Of a stretch of DNA of 64,000 nt, positions 1-12,150 are shown in pieces. Every line of letters starts with the position of its first letter. The stretch's first letter is position 1. Below the pieces are notes generated by a model. That model did no database searches and had not been told where the DNA came from. It saw only the letters and a program-made list of their open reading frames with translations. The translations under genes were made by a program, and so were the position numbers. The stretch comes from Acestrorhynchus altus (lineage: Eukaryota; Chordata; Actinopteri; Characiformes; Acestrorhynchidae): NCBI GenBank assembly GCA_034509495.1, contig CM067515.1, positions 12,002,101-12,066,100 on the forward strand, written 5' to 3'.

Positions 1-454
1 ATCCATCTCTATACTGAGAGTGAAAAGCTTTAGAGAGAGAAAAAGAGAGAAAGAGACCAGATGTGTAGTTTAAAGAAGGAGGGAATGTGACTATGAGAAA
101 GAATGGCAGAAGATAAAGGAAACCGAATGAGGGAGGTGGCTGTATTTCACTAAATGGTATTGGCTACACTGGTCTCATGTAAGCCGAGTAGCTAGTTTTG
201 TACGAGAATAATTGAAGCCATGACTCAGCATTCGCCTGCATCTGGAGGCAGTTAGGAGCAGAGAATGGAGGAACCCTGGTAAATGTATGCGTCCCACAAA
301 ACAAAGCAATTATCTGAACACAGAGGAATGCAGCAAGGGGCCTTAGCTTATGAGGCTTTGTGGCCACATGGACTTTAGTTAATCTGTAGGTTTATTTATT
401 TTTCAGTTACAAAAATTATATTAGTAACCATGAAAAATAGTTTGGTAACCACTT

Positions 455-780
455 ATTTCTGAATAGGCTCACAGGTGAGCCAGTGCCCAGCCAGCAACTC
501 TGAGCACAAGGGCAGGAAACAACCCTAGACAGGGCACTAATCCATTGTAGGGCTCACACATGCACACACTAAGGGCCACTTTAGAGTCACCAATGATGTA
601 TGTCTTTGAACATGTGGGTACCAGAGTACCCAGAGAAAACCCACACAAACACAGGGAGAACATGCAAACTCCACACAGAAACTTCCTAGGTCACCCCACC
701 CAGGGATCAAACCCAGGTCCTTCTTGCTGTGAGGCAACACCTATCACCCTAACAGTGCTATCACCACTGCACCACCCATG
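455..780 (+). repeat. Interspersed repeat family A, copy 1
   Basis: This copy shares ordered blocks with 39350-39655: CTGAATAGG, GGTGAGCC, GTGCCCAGCC, AACTCTGAGC, CCCTAGACAGGGCAC, ACACTAAGGGCCACTTTAGA, GGAGAACATGCAAACTCC and a terminal CTGCACCACC-like end. It is a widespread teleost repeat type; I do not assign a Repbase name. It creates several short spurious reading frames. Confidence 0.8.
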
Positions 781-1689
781 TTGGTAACCACTATACCATA
801 AATTGAAAATGTTAATTTCATTATCAGAATTACAGCTGATTATTAAAGTATCAGTATTTCATTTTGTTTTTATTTTAACCAGAGTAACATTTGTAACTGT
901 AAATGTAACTGTAAATATCACATTTGACCCTGCTCAGCTAATCAGGTCTGTGCATTATAATGAGTACTGCAACTTAAGTGAGTGACACACATGGAAGTGT
1001 TGAGAAACAGTGTTGGGAGATCAAAATCCAAGCTTTTAATTATGAATGGACAGACTATTCTTCTCACAATCGGTTCTAAACCAGTGTTGCTCATATGTTC
1101 ACATCGTAGCAAGTATTAAAAGCAGTAATGTCAATGACTGAAGTTATTGACCACTAAGATTTTTCAAAAGCATTGTTTTAATTTTACATTTTTGTTTAAT
1201 TTTTTGTTTAACTAGTATGATTGCTATTTATAACTGAGCTCAGTTCAGTGTGAAAACTGATAAAAACTGAAATTGTACTTGTAATATGATTTGATATTGA
1301 ATTGTTAATGATATAAAATGTTGATATAACCAGTAGGCTATTTCAGTAAACAGGATAGGGCACTGACTCATAATATAGGTGAGATAATCTGATGTTCCAG
1401 GCCTTGGCTCCGGTGTTTTTTCTCTATCTGGATCTTATTTAATTGTAATTAAATACCTCTTTTCTGCATTAATTCAAGCTTCTGCTCAATTAATAATTTG
1501 TCACTGTCACATAAAAACCTCTCAATTTTCTATGCTTTTCATAAAATCTTACACTGTAAAGTGATACTTTATTGTAAAGTTACCTCCATTAAAAGTTAAG
1601 AACTTTAATTGCTCCTCCATGACCCTTGTAGCAGTGTTTGTGCACCTCCACATAAACATGCTTAGTTAATTATTCAAATGAAAGACTTC

Positions 1690-2170
1690 ATAAGGAACAT
1701 GGAAACTGTCCTATCTGAAAGAATGTAGTGGGTAAGAGTTGTTGTCCATTTATAGATGCAAGCTTTTCCAAAATCCTCCTTTCCACCACCTCCCCCACTG
1801 CGTCCAATGCACAGCCCAGGACAGAACTTACCTTCTGGTTGAGCTTGTCCAGTTTTTTCCTGTCTGCTGCTGTAGTGCCACCTCCCCAGCAGACAATACC
1901 ATAGAAGTGGCTGATGCCCCCACAGAGTCATAAAAAGAGTGGAGAAGTGCACTGGAGGACCAGAGGCTCTCCACTCTTCAGGTGGAGTCTGCTCTGGCCT
2001 TTCTTATACAGAGCATGTGTTGTCACACCTGTCCAGTTTATTGTTTAGATGAACACTGAAGTACTTGTTTTGAAAATCACAATGTCCACATTGATCTGGA
2101 GGCAGTTCTGCTGGCCTTTTGGAGGTGACAGGTTGAGGTGATGGTCCATAATCACACATACAGCGGTCTG
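1690..2170 (-). mobile_element. LINE reverse-transcriptase C-terminal fragment (L2/CR1-like)
   Basis: Reading the minus strand with frameshifts gives pieces typical of the end of fish L2/CR1-type ORF2: SLYDSVGAS, EVALQQQTGKNW and LSWAVHWTQWG. The reading frame is broken several times and the element is truncated at both ends, so it is inactive. The upper edge is uncertain; sequence up to about 2650 may belong to it. Confidence 0.6.
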
Positions 2171-2910
2171 TTTCAAAACAATCAATAGGTCAAAGAACAT
2201 TATTCTAACAGTGCTTCCAACTTACCTACTCTGTGGAATCTGTAAACATTTAGATCACTGGCATGTGCAGTTTTTGGGATAGGTACTACAAACAATGTCT
2301 TCCAGATTACTTGCTCCCTCTTCTGTTTTAGGGTTAGGTTGAAAATGTACTTTGCTATCCACACAGTTGGTAATTGCAGTGACTCCGGATCCCTGGACAC
2401 ACCTTCATTTTCCTCAGTTCCCTCCACACTTGTTCTCTGGTTAGGGACAGAGGAGCACAGGGCTGAATGCTGGAAGCTGAAAGCTGGGGTGCCACCTGGG
2501 CTGAGAGAGGGTCAGATACAAGATCAAATCTGTTGAAGAAGAAGATAAGGTCTTTTGCATACTGCAGGTTTCCTCCAGGTTGCCTTTTAAAACCTGAGAA
2601 GAGTGCAGTTGCTTGTTCTGTTGTAACTGGCCTTCCAGTCTCATACTGTACTGGTCATTGTCCTCCCTGATTGTCCTTCATATCAGATAATTAGTAACAT
2701 TGTATGTTAATAAGAAATCAGAATATATCAGTTTGCAATTCCTTAACTCTTATAGTTGATAACAAGTTGATAACTATGTGTTAATTTTTTGTGTGTGCCA
2801 CCCTAAAATTTAGTGGCCCCATCTGGCCACCACTATGAAAATTTTTTTTGGGACAACACTGTTTCATCACTTTACTGCATTTGACTTTAATATGTGCTAC
2901 TCCTAGGCTT

Positions 2911-2914
<4 letters not shown>

Positions 2915-2983
<69 letters not shown>

Positions 2984-3003
2984 GTGTGTGTGTTTGTGTG
3001 TGT
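2915..3003 (+). repeat. (TG)n microsatellite abutting hpd splice acceptor
   Basis: About 44 TG units with single interruptions (GCG, TTT) run directly into the TAG acceptor of the hpd exon that starts at 3006. A normal polypyrimidine tract is missing. Confidence 0.95.
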
Positions 3004-3005
3004 AG

Positions 3006-4674
3006 GTACCGGAAGAACCTCCTGTTCCATAGGTTCTGGTCTGTGGATGATAAGCAGCTGCAGACTGAATTCAGTGCTTTGCGCTCCATAGTGGTGGCAA
3101 ACTATGAGGAGACAGTGAAGATGCCCATTAATGAACCAGCCATGGGAAAACGTAAATCCCAGATCCAGGCAAGTAACCTTGTATCTTAATTGTAGTTTTT
3201 CTTTTTGACACAATTTTAATCAGTTGTTCTTTGCATTTTGTCACAAAATGCTAAGATGTAGATAGATAATGAACACAAGCTCTGTGTTTGCAGGAGTATG
3301 TGGAGTACTATGGTGGTGCAGGAGTTCAGCACATTGCCATGAACACCTCCAACATTATTGAAGCTGTGAGTAAACACCACATGTCCACAAATGGATTCAG
3401 AATCCAAATATGATCAAGAATAAATAAACAATGACTAGTTAAATAAATAAATACATGAATGTGAAAAACCATAATGTATATTTTTATGCTTGTTTCAATA
3501 GATCCGAAATCTAAAGGACCGTGGCATGGAGTTCATGAGTGTACCTGAAACATACTATCAGCAGCTCCGTGAGAATCTGAAGCTTTCAAAGGTCAAAATT
3601 AGTGAGGACATCAGCATTCTGGAGGTCAGCTATTACATTTGCAACAGAAACACTGGTTTCTCTCTGGCCAGTGTGTCCATTCTATGAAATATTACATGTC
3701 TAAATGTCTTTAAGTCGCACCCATTACTGACATAGCTTGTCTAGTCCCTGTGGAGAAAAGCAATAGAATATGACCCTTTGGAGCTGATAAATACAAACCT
3801 TTTAACACCATTCTTAATGACTTAAAGTGTGAAAGAGGGCTGTGAATCAATGGAACTGTGTTCTCTGGTGCTCTATCCTCTACTTTTGGGGTGGGGTGTG
3901 GTGGTGGTCATCCAACATCCTGATCTCATTAATACTCTTGTTGCTGAATGCCATCAAATCTCAGAACAGTTACTCCAACAAAAGCAAGAGTAGCTATTTT
4001 AATACCCTTGGTTTTAGAAGAAAAAGATTAGGCAGTTGTTCCAGTACTTTTGTTCATATTGTTTATCTCATTTTTGGTACTTTGAGCTGGGCTGATATAT
4101 TAATAAAACAATATTTTATTGTTATCTGTTTGTTTTTTGCTGATTTCAATGAGCAGCATGTCTAACAGGTTAAATATTGAACCTGAAATTGATTATATCA
4201 TTAATTTTTTTTCCAGGAGCTGAACATTTTGGTGGACTACGATGATAATGGCTACCTTCTCCAAATTTTTACCAAACCTGTTCAGGACAGACCAACTGTG
4301 TTCCTTGAGGTCATTCAGAGGCACAACCACCAGGTGAATTTTGAAATGTTTATGTTAATCTCATTCATTTTCCCCCAAAGGCTTCACAGATTAACAGATT
4401 CTATCTTTATGGGTTTATTTGACAGCAAACAAATTTAACCATGTAAAATTACCATGTAATTTTGAACAGTGACACTGTTTAACATTTTATAATTAAGTTA
4501 TATTAGATTGGTTTTTGTTATTTTATATCACATTATATAAAAACTGCTCTTTTATCATTACAGGGATTTGGTGCAGGAAACTTCAAGTCTTTATTTGAGG
4601 CAATTGAGGCAGATCAGAATGCCAGAGGGAATCTCACTATCCTAACCCCTAATGGAAACAGAGAGGAAATCTGA
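3006..4674 (+). CDS. hpd: 4-hydroxyphenylpyruvate dioxygenase, 3' half (5 exons)
   Basis: HPD is the Fe(II) enzyme of tyrosine breakdown that turns 4-hydroxyphenylpyruvate into homogentisate in the cytosol. Five in-frame exons are visible: 3006-3168, 3294-3365, 3502-3624, 4217-4333 and 4564-4674 (stop TGA 4672-4674). They encode about the last 194 residues, aligning by memory with the C-terminal half of human HPD. Recognisable stretches are FHRFWSVDD, SIVVANYEE, KMPINEPA, GVQHIA (second Fe ligand His), QIFTKPVQDRP, FLEVIQRHNHQ (Glu ligand) and GFGAGNF. The first base, G at 3006, completes a Trp codon begun in an upstream exon. No exon for the N-terminal half, which carries the first Fe-ligand His, was found in 1-2914, so the gene starts before this window or has a very long intron. 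The first intron here uses a GC donor (3169-3170). The C-terminus ends in REEI rather than the human PGM tail. Teleosts can carry hpd duplicates; I cannot say which copy this is. Confidence 0.95.
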
Positions 4675-4777
4675 ATCACGATTCATATTTAAGAATAAGA
4701 AGGCAAAAGAATAAGAATAAGAAGGCAAAAGAAATCCATTGTGGGTTTTGTTTTTCTTTTCTACTTTTTTTTAAGCT

Positions 4778-4783
4778 ATTAAA
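4778..4783 (+). promoter_or_regulatory. Probable hpd polyadenylation signal (ATTAAA)
   Basis: ATTAAA lies about 104 bases after the hpd stop codon and follows a T-rich stretch. It is the second most common vertebrate poly(A) signal. No AATAAA occurs closer to the stop. A signal from sequence alone, not proven use. Confidence 0.4.
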
Positions 4784-4789
4784 CACTCC

Positions 4790-5590
4790 TGAAATATATT
4801 CCAGTACATTTATTCAGTGTTTTTAAATGCAGTGCCTAAAAACAGGCTGATTATAAAAGGCCATTAATAGTTTGATACTATTAATAGTTTGGTAAATTGT
4901 ATATTCATGTCAAATCAATAACTGTATATTCAAGGGTGTAGACTTAACATGGACAGAGGTGACCCGTCCCCAAAATCCAGCGAATAGTTCGATCCATTCG
5001 TGTATAAATATGGACGGATTAATGAATCCCCACCAGTATAATGAGTTCCCTCATTAGTTAGGACCTGACTTTTCATTGGTCCCTTGTCCCCACCTGTATG
5101 GACAGAGCTTTGTCTCTCAAAAGTGAAGTGAGGTGTAGCGCCTCTGCTGGCTGGTCGCAATATGACGGTTACCTTCACCCATTTCCACTTATTTACATTT
5201 CCAAACAGCCCAACTTCAGTCTGACTTTTCTCCTCTATACGGTCTTCTAATCTCTCTAATTCCAAATACACAGCCTTATCTTAATTTTATTGAGAAACAA
5301 GTAATTTACTTAAACACATGTAAATCGTAAAATTCTTGTGATTAAAAACAGGACACCCCATATTTATGAAGACTTCGTACCTCAATACGTACTTTTTTTT
5401 TTTACCCTGAAACGGTCTTTCTGACCAGTTGTAGTCAGGTGTAAGAAAATCATAAAAATCTGAAAAAGCTTCCCTTTAAACACTTTTGGCGGGTCATTTA
5501 CTACAGAATAGCTCATTAATTTATGTACTTTCTGATTTTCACATTGTCTATCATAGATGGATTAAATATGATGTCTTCAGTATTTGACAG
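4790..5590. other. Intergenic, hpd to tRNA-Ala
   Basis: AT-rich sequence with no gene signal. The open frame at 4930-5271 on the minus strand is in sequence with a GCGCCTCTGCTGGC-type motif, often seen in fish interspersed repeats, and does not look like a protein family. Confidence 0.5.
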
Positions 5591-5593
5591 CGC

Positions 5594-5666
5594 GGGGAAT
5601 TAGCTCAAATGGTAGAGCGCTCGCTTAGCATGCGAGAGGTAGCGGGATCGATGCCCGCATTCTCCA
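5594..5666 (+). tRNA. tRNA-Ala (anticodon AGC)
   Basis: This 73-base sequence folds as a full cloverleaf. The acceptor stem pairs GGGGAAT with ATTCTCC (one G-T wobble), the D arm is GCTC/GAGC, the anticodon stem is CTCGC/GCGAG with loop TTAGCAT (anticodon AGC at 5627-5629), the variable loop is AGGTA, and the T arm is GCGGG/CCCGC. The discriminator base is A, as expected for alanine, and the acceptor stem begins G1-C72, G2-C71, G3-T70; G3:U70 is the alanyl-tRNA synthetase identity pair. There is no intron and no encoded CCA. The downstream run CTTTTC at about 5676 is a plausible Pol III terminator. It matches vertebrate tRNA-Ala(AGC) almost base for base, so it is probably functional rather than a SINE remnant. 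Confidence 0.96.
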
Positions 5667-5817
5667 GAGCACAAACTTTTCAATTTCATAACTTAAAAAA
5701 CATTGTTTTTAATAACTACGATACAACACCAAACAGGGGATCACTTTATCTGTTACTTAGCTGACTAACAGTGTTTAAATATAGTTTAGTCCAACAAAAA
5801 GATACAAATATAAAGAT

Positions 5818-6297
5818 ATATATAATATAAAGATATAATGCAAGAGGATAAAATACTGCTTTTGATACACCACTAAAGAAAACGTTCTTTCGAGAAATAT
5901 ACTTTATTTCAACTATAATATCACACCGGCTGAATCTTGTGTATCTAATCATGTAACCTTCAATGGTGAAAAAGAACCATACAAGTGCTAAGAACCAAAC
6001 TGTACAACGCTGCCCTCTGCTGGTTATATATTATAAGTACACGTACAGAAACGTTGCTATATATATATAAAAGATATAACGCAAGAGTATAAACTACTGC
6101 ATTTAATACACCACTAAAGAACACGTTCTTTTGAGGAAATACTTTATTCTCCCTGTGTGTTGAATTAAAACCACCGGTCGCGTGTATCTAATAACCTTTT
6201 TAAGGATGGAAAAGAATTCTGCAGGAGCTGTGGAATATACTGTACAACACTTCCCCCTGCTGGTTAAATATGTAAACACAGAATCATTGCTGCTCAT
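5818..6297. repeat. Diverged tandem duplication, two units of about 240 bp
   Basis: Two consecutive units (about 5818-6060 and 6061-6297) share the same order of landmarks: an AT-rich start with AAAGATATAA, GCAAGAG, TACACCACTAAAGAA, CGTTCTTT, ACTTTATT, GTGTATCTAAT, CTGTACAAC and CTGCTGGTTA. Small insertions and deletions separate them, so the duplication is not recent. There is no coding signal. The ends are approximate. Confidence 0.7.
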
Positions 6298-6299
6298 CA

Positions 6300-7050
6300 C
6301 TGCTATAATGTCGTGTAATCAACAATTTAAACTACACCAGATTCTCATAATCCATTAATACTTGTGTAACCATTCAGATCCAATTCTGATGTCAAATATA
6401 CAATGTGTACCAGTACCTTAAATGGTTCAGTGGTTTCATTCAGACTCCTATAATTGCTTCATTGTTTAAGATGCAATGTATGAAAAAACTGTTTGACTGG
6501 ACACCCTAATAGTGTGTAATACCTTCACATGAGCATGAACACCAGTTGCAAATCAGATTTCATGTATTCTCTGTTCCAGGTGCTCTGTGCTTCTTTGTCT
6601 CTTTACAGTTTCTAGTCTCTTCTTGACCTTCATTAACTTGTGAACTTATCCATTTTCAATACCAGACCTCAGTTCTCCATTAGGTTTGTGAAGAAAATTG
6701 TCTTAGAAATGGAACAGTTGAATGGGGTTGATATCAGGAAAGTGTGATCAGCTGGGAACCAACACTGGGTTGAAAGAGGACTGACATTTTGATGTATTCA
6801 AAATAACAGACTGAAATACACAGTGTTACATTTGACTTTAATCATTCTGACTTATTAAGACAGGATCTCAAACATTAGAGCATTTTCATTTCTTGTGATA
6901 AATGTAAATTATGAATATAAATAAGTGTCATTCAAAAAAAGGAGTTCTGCTCATAAATAATACATCTTTTAGAGCTCAAATGGAGATGACCCCCCGCCCC
7001 ACCTTACCCCAAACACACACACGCACACACACACAGACACACCCCAATAT
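6300..7050. other. Intergenic, between tandem duplication and polr3d
   Basis: No gene or clear mobile element seen. A short CA-rich run (about 7011-7042) lies just beyond the polr3d stop codon and would be in its 3' UTR. Confidence 0.5.
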
Positions 7051-7057
7051 AGACAAC

Positions 7058-10000
7058 TCAGGTTTTGTTCTCCAGAAGGGCCTGGAAATCAGGTGAACAA
7101 ACCAGTTTGTGTTTAATGTGGCCCAAGACAGACATATCTCCTCGTCTGCCTTCCGTTCCAACTGACACCAACTCCTACAGGGAGAGAGAGAAGAACAGAA
7201 ATTAAGAGTTGATGAAGTCAAAGACTCGAACTGAAGAGTTTTAGCCTGATGGAAAATAAAACTCAGGTCTGAACAGGGCAGTCATTCAGAAAAAGCTTCT
7301 CAGTGTTTCTATTGAGAACATTTCTATGAGAAGTTTCTATTTCTCAGTATTTCATTTCTGCGCTGCAATAAACATTTTGGCCAGAAAGGGGCAACAGTAT
7401 GCAGTTAAATGAGGGGTGTGCTTACTCACATCAACCCTGAAACTGAACTTCTTTTAATTACGGTTCAATAACTTACAAACTAAGCTGTGTTCATTATTCA
7501 GTAGAATGTAGTGCCAACTAGGTAAGCACAGGGGGTTTGGGGGTGTGGGAGACAAACACCCGTTCGTTTTTGGATCCTACATCTGCAAGAAACAAATGAT
7601 CTTAAATCAGAAAACAGAAGAGCCCTTTCTTACAAAGCCTCCCAGTTCTGGAATAAACCTCCAGATAAATGTTCTGGACATCATCACAATCTTCAAGTAT
7701 AGGCTGAAAACTCAACTGTACTGACAGTGAGCAACTATTCGTAATTAATGTCTCACTTTAATTACAGGCTGCATAGCCAGGGGTTCATGGAAATAGGGAA
7801 TTATGTAAATTATGCTGGTTCTGTCGTTTGACTCTTTCACATGATCACTCTTTGTGATGTCAATGTTTCAGGATGCTCCCATGTTTATGTTATCTTTTGG
7901 TTCTCTCCTTTTAGTTAGGCTGTTCTAGTTAGATCTGATGGAGTCATTCGCCACACTCTGGAAACGTTTCCACTCTTTTTTTTCTCTAAAAATGTAAAAA
8001 TGGCTTTTCTTTCTCCCTCATCCTTCTGTAATGGTAAGTGTATAGTGTGTATTATGGTATGGACCTGGAGGAAAGAGCAGGAGGTTCCAAGAGCCACATC
8101 CAGTGTAACCTTTCCCAAGATGAGCTGGACTCTGCCCGATTTCCTAACCAGCATCCGGCCAACCAAACCCTCCTGCAGGTCCTTCAGATTGCAGACGTTC
8201 TCCTCTGCAGACTCCTCCTCCTTCCCCATGCATTTCCAACAAAATTAGACACGTGAGCTTACACACAAAATCAGTACTCATACCTTCAAGTAAACAGTGC
8301 ATGTCTAAACACTACAGCTGTGTCATTTCACAGAATGTGAGCCCAAACAGTTCCTAGTATCCTGTCCTGCCCCCTACCTCTTTTGCTCCCACCATCAACA
8401 CCAGACTTTGCACCATTTGGAACTTTATATAAGCACACAATCACTTTGACCAGCCTAGAAGCTTTTGAATTTGCAGTTGTGTCTTCAATTGCACTAGCCT
8501 TACCTACAGACCTAATCTTTTAGGTCCCTATGCCACATATATTTTTTTAATATTACATTTCTACAATGAATCAATGAATGTGTATAGTGTTTACTGTATA
8601 TACTATTTGTCTATTTAAGGTCTATTACCAAACCATGGGTCTGAGAGAAACACAATGTCAATTCTCAGTATGTCTTGTACATATTTCTCCATAGACAATG
8701 ATGCTGATTTAGACGTTTGATAAACAAATGTACTTCGACTATACTATTTGACGGCATAGTGTTCTGTACAGATCATCGCCTGTATCTGTTGTATGTAACT
8801 TTTACACATACCTGGCCTTCAGTTTTCTGCAGCATGGACTGACCATCCTCTGACTGCACAGCTGTTTTTGTTGGTCTGACATCGGTAGTAGGTGGCTGGC
8901 CTGGCAGCGAATCAGGGAGTTGCATGAAGAGCAGCTCCTCCTCTTTGCACTGACTCCACGCTTCAAACAGGTCAAGCAGTGAATCAGGCTCAGTTATGAT
9001 GGGTGGCTTTAACATGAGCTCTGGCTTCTTCATTTCAGGAATGTCAGGAGGTTCTTGTTTAACTGTGCAGGAGGAATTTATTTTATGATCTGATTCATAA
9101 AAGATCAGGAATCATTCAGTAGCCACTGTGAATTATTCGGTACCCAACTCTAAATTATTCAATTACTACTAAAATGATTCAGTAATTACTACATGTTATT
9201 CAGTATCCACCCTCCCCTGTGAACCATTCAGTATACATGCCCAGTGGAGTGAGTGTATCTTTCAAAAACCTGTAACAGCAGCCTCAGAGCATTCTGTGTT
9301 CATTGGTTCAGCTTCTCCAGAGCTACTCTCCTTTTTAAGGCCGGTCTTGGTGTCCTCCTCAAACTCCTCTTTAAAGATCCAGCCAGACACTGCCAAGGGC
9401 AGCTGCACAGGACAGCTCCGTGCCTCGCTCCGCAAGTGAGGGTCATCCAGAAACTGCAGAACACATAAACAAAGGCTCATAGGTATCTTATTAGACGTTT
9501 TGTTTCATGAAATTCAAAAACATATTGTTAATTTTGTCTAATTTTAATTTATTTCATTTTCATTTTTTCCATCCTGGCATTTCTAATACTACCTGTGCCT
9601 ACCCTGTGATATTACCCTACTGGTAAGGTTCAAACACCAACTTTAACATTCTGATATGACAATCAGAGGATTTGTCCTCTGTGCTCTCAACATGCTTACA
9701 TTGTCTCTTTCCAGCTTGCGCAGAATCTCTTTGGTTTCCTCCTCTGTCTCTCTCTTCTCCTTTTTAATATTGATGATGGGGGAGGGGCCACTGCTGGGCG
9801 TGTCTCTTGCATCATCATATACACCTTGCAAGGAAATGAATGCGTCAGAAGGACAAGAAAAATGCCATATTCTTGCCCTTACCATTACAGCCCACTTGTA
9901 CTATATATACACTTTTGGATCTTTACTTTTGATGCTTTCATATAATCTTGTGAAATAACTGCAAGTTAGCTGATGTTTTGACGAGTTCCCCAAATTCATA

Positions 10001-11552
10001 CAGATATGCCAGATTGAAAGTCTGTAAGCTAGCAGCTCATGTTAACATTCTTCGACATGCACAGCACTCGCAGTAAAATGTAACAATCCACAAAATTCCA
10101 AAATGACTCTGGTTCATCGAAATGTTATCCCAAGGTTTATCAAATTTTAGGTTTAATAACTTAGCTAACATGGGTTTCCCGAGGGTTTATAAACAGCTTA
10201 GTTTTTCCTCACCTAGGGTGCAAGACATGACATCTATCAGGCGAAAGCCTGTCTGATGGGTTCATCAATGTACTAATGCTTTTATTTATCTGTCTTTTAT
10301 TATTATTATTATTAATATTATTATTATTATTATTACTATTACATTTTCCTCTGTAAAGCAAACTGAACTAAACACATGAATAAACTTTTAAAAGTAAAAG
10401 ACTTCTTCAGTATATTATTCAGTAAAATTCTTCAGTATATTACAGTATTCAACATTACAAATGTGAGATGGTATTATGATAACCTGCTAGCTATGAACTA
10501 ATACATTAGCACTGGCAGTCAGAAACACCATTCTCCCTGTTATAGTCAACAGTGCATTAACCTGACTCTGAAGCTGCTGTGTAAACTGTTGTCCAGATGA
10601 GGAGGAAAACAGAAAAGAGATCCTTTAGAAGGATAATGATTACTGACGAGGTATGGTTTGGACTTGCTAAAACCAACGCTCCTGTAGAGTCCTTATATAA
10701 GGTGAACGCAGCTAAAATCAATCGGCCAGATTATGGCTGGTAGAAATGCATGGCCTCCCCTCTGCTGGTCCGGAGGTGTGCAGGTGGTCCCTTACAATTG
10801 TACATTACAGTGTCTTCCCATTTAAAACTGATCCAACTCAAAGAAGGGCTTTAGTGTCTCTGATGTATCAAATATGTGCATTCCCTTTTGAAGTTCTTGC
10901 TGTGATTTGTCTCTTTAATCCAGCAGGTCTTCATACCTCTCCTCTTGGCCATCATCTCTGCAGGGCCCTGCTCAAAGATGGAATGGGACTGGATGACCTC
11001 CGGGCGACCACGACCTCTGCCACGCCCATCTCGCTGCCGCCCTCGATCTGAATCCTTCTTTTCTCTCCTGGGTCCCTCGTCAGCTTTCAGTCTGCAAATA
11101 AATTGTACAGATAGTTACATTAAGACCAGCTAGGGGTTATTATGTTACACTGAGATGAACCCAAACAGCATGTTTATGAAGTAGAAAGGGAACACACTCA
11201 TGTTAACACTTACTCTTCTTTGCTCTTACGGCTGATGATATTGGGTGTGAATGTTTTCTGTAGGGCAGTATGAGAGAGGACAGGCACTTAATACTTTATA
11301 TTAATACACAGATTTAACATTTTCTCTTTACACACTCAGTGAATAAAGCAAACACTGTGAAAGTGTGTTTGATCACAGGTGGTGCTGTACCTTCTTCACC
11401 CCTCCTAACGTGAGATCTCTGGAACGCATGGTGGGGAGGCGGCCTTGAGAAAGAGCAGCAGGCAGCCTGCGGTTGAGCACTGAACCCCTTCCACCGCCTC
11501 CAGGCTGAGGGGTCCGGGGAGGTCCAGCATCACCGGAGCCTGGTGTAGCCAT
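7058..11552 (-). CDS. polr3d: DNA-directed RNA polymerase III subunit RPC4
   Basis: RPC4 is a nuclear Pol III subunit that pairs with RPC5 in the TFIIF-like module used in initiation and termination at tRNA and 5S genes. Eight coding exons on the minus strand join in frame: 11552-11391, 11257-11214, 11091-10937, 9824-9700, 9453-9270, 9062-8812, 8220-8065 and 7174-7058 (stop TGA). They give 397 residues, next to 398 for human. Landmarks in order are GRLPTMRSRDLTLGGVKK (exon 1), TFTPNIISRK, a basic DRGRQRDGRGRGRGRPEV region, SIFEQGPAEMM, IINIKKEKRETEEETKEIL, PVQLPLAVSGWIFKEE, LFMQLPDSLPGQPP, and the conserved C-terminal RPC4 domain LVRKSGRVQLILGKVTLDV, SFLQELVSVG and HIKHKLVCSPDF. The start is the first in-frame ATG (11552-11550), after a likely splice acceptor at 11563. 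The weakest junction is the acceptor before 8220, which has a poor pyrimidine tract but is the only AG keeping the frame. Confidence 0.96.
7605..7735 (+). mobile_element. Short LINE ORF2-like fragment in polr3d intron
   Basis: Translation of the plus strand gives YKASQFWNKPPDKCS followed by a degraded tail, resembling the C-terminal Ser/Ala-x-x-LWN-x-LP motif found at the end of many LINE ORF2 proteins. It lies in the last polr3d intron. Short and decayed, so the call is tentative. Confidence 0.35.
10297..10341. repeat. (TTA)n microsatellite in polr3d intron
   Basis: Imperfect TTA/ATT run of about 15 units in the polr3d intron between the exons at 9824 and 10937. Confidence 0.9.
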
Positions 11553-11970
11553 CCTCACAATTCTAAGTTACATTTAGAATTGGATGAATCTTTAGATGAA
11601 ATGTGAGGGTTGTTGTTTAGTGCATTAAGGGTAGTTAATATGGCAACATACACTACTGATATTACTCTGGTCATATATTCTAAAAATTCACAGTGCATAT
11701 TCAAACTGGATCATTACAACTCCAGAAGGATTACTGTTAGCAGCATACTCTACATATACATTGCACAGATACATACAGGATTAAAATATCTCCATAGCTA
11801 TTAATTTCAGACTATAAGAATCATGTAGAATCTGTATGTAGAATCAGCATCTGGGGAAAATCTTTTTCAGGCAAAGCCTTCTTGATCAGTGCTTTGGAGG
11901 TGATCAGAGTTTCTGGGTTTTGTTGGTCCACTCTCTTTTTGAGGATGACAAAATTTAATTTCATTACTTT

Positions 11971-12019
11971 GAGAGTGTAAACACTACACACTAAAGTCAT
12001 ACTGGATCAAAACCAATTC

Positions 12020-12052
<33 letters not shown>

Positions 12053-12109
12053 GTCAGAGTGTAAACACTACACACTGTAGATTCATACTGGATCAAAACC
12101 TGTTCTTTA

Positions 12110-12150
<41 letters not shown>

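Larger units (their letters stand above)
1..2914. other. Gene-free stretch, probably inside or upstream of hpd
   Basis: No hpd exon or other gene is recognisable on either strand. The stretch holds an interspersed repeat copy (about 455-780), AT-rich unique sequence (800-1690), a minus-strand LINE fragment (about 1690-2170) and a low-complexity lead-in to the (TG)n tract. If hpd is intact it is a long intron. Confidence 0.6.

Noticed and set aside
2781..3213. Long open frames with Thr-His or Val-Cys repeats
   Set aside because: They are translations of the (TG)n tract in wrong frames and overlap the true hpd exon.
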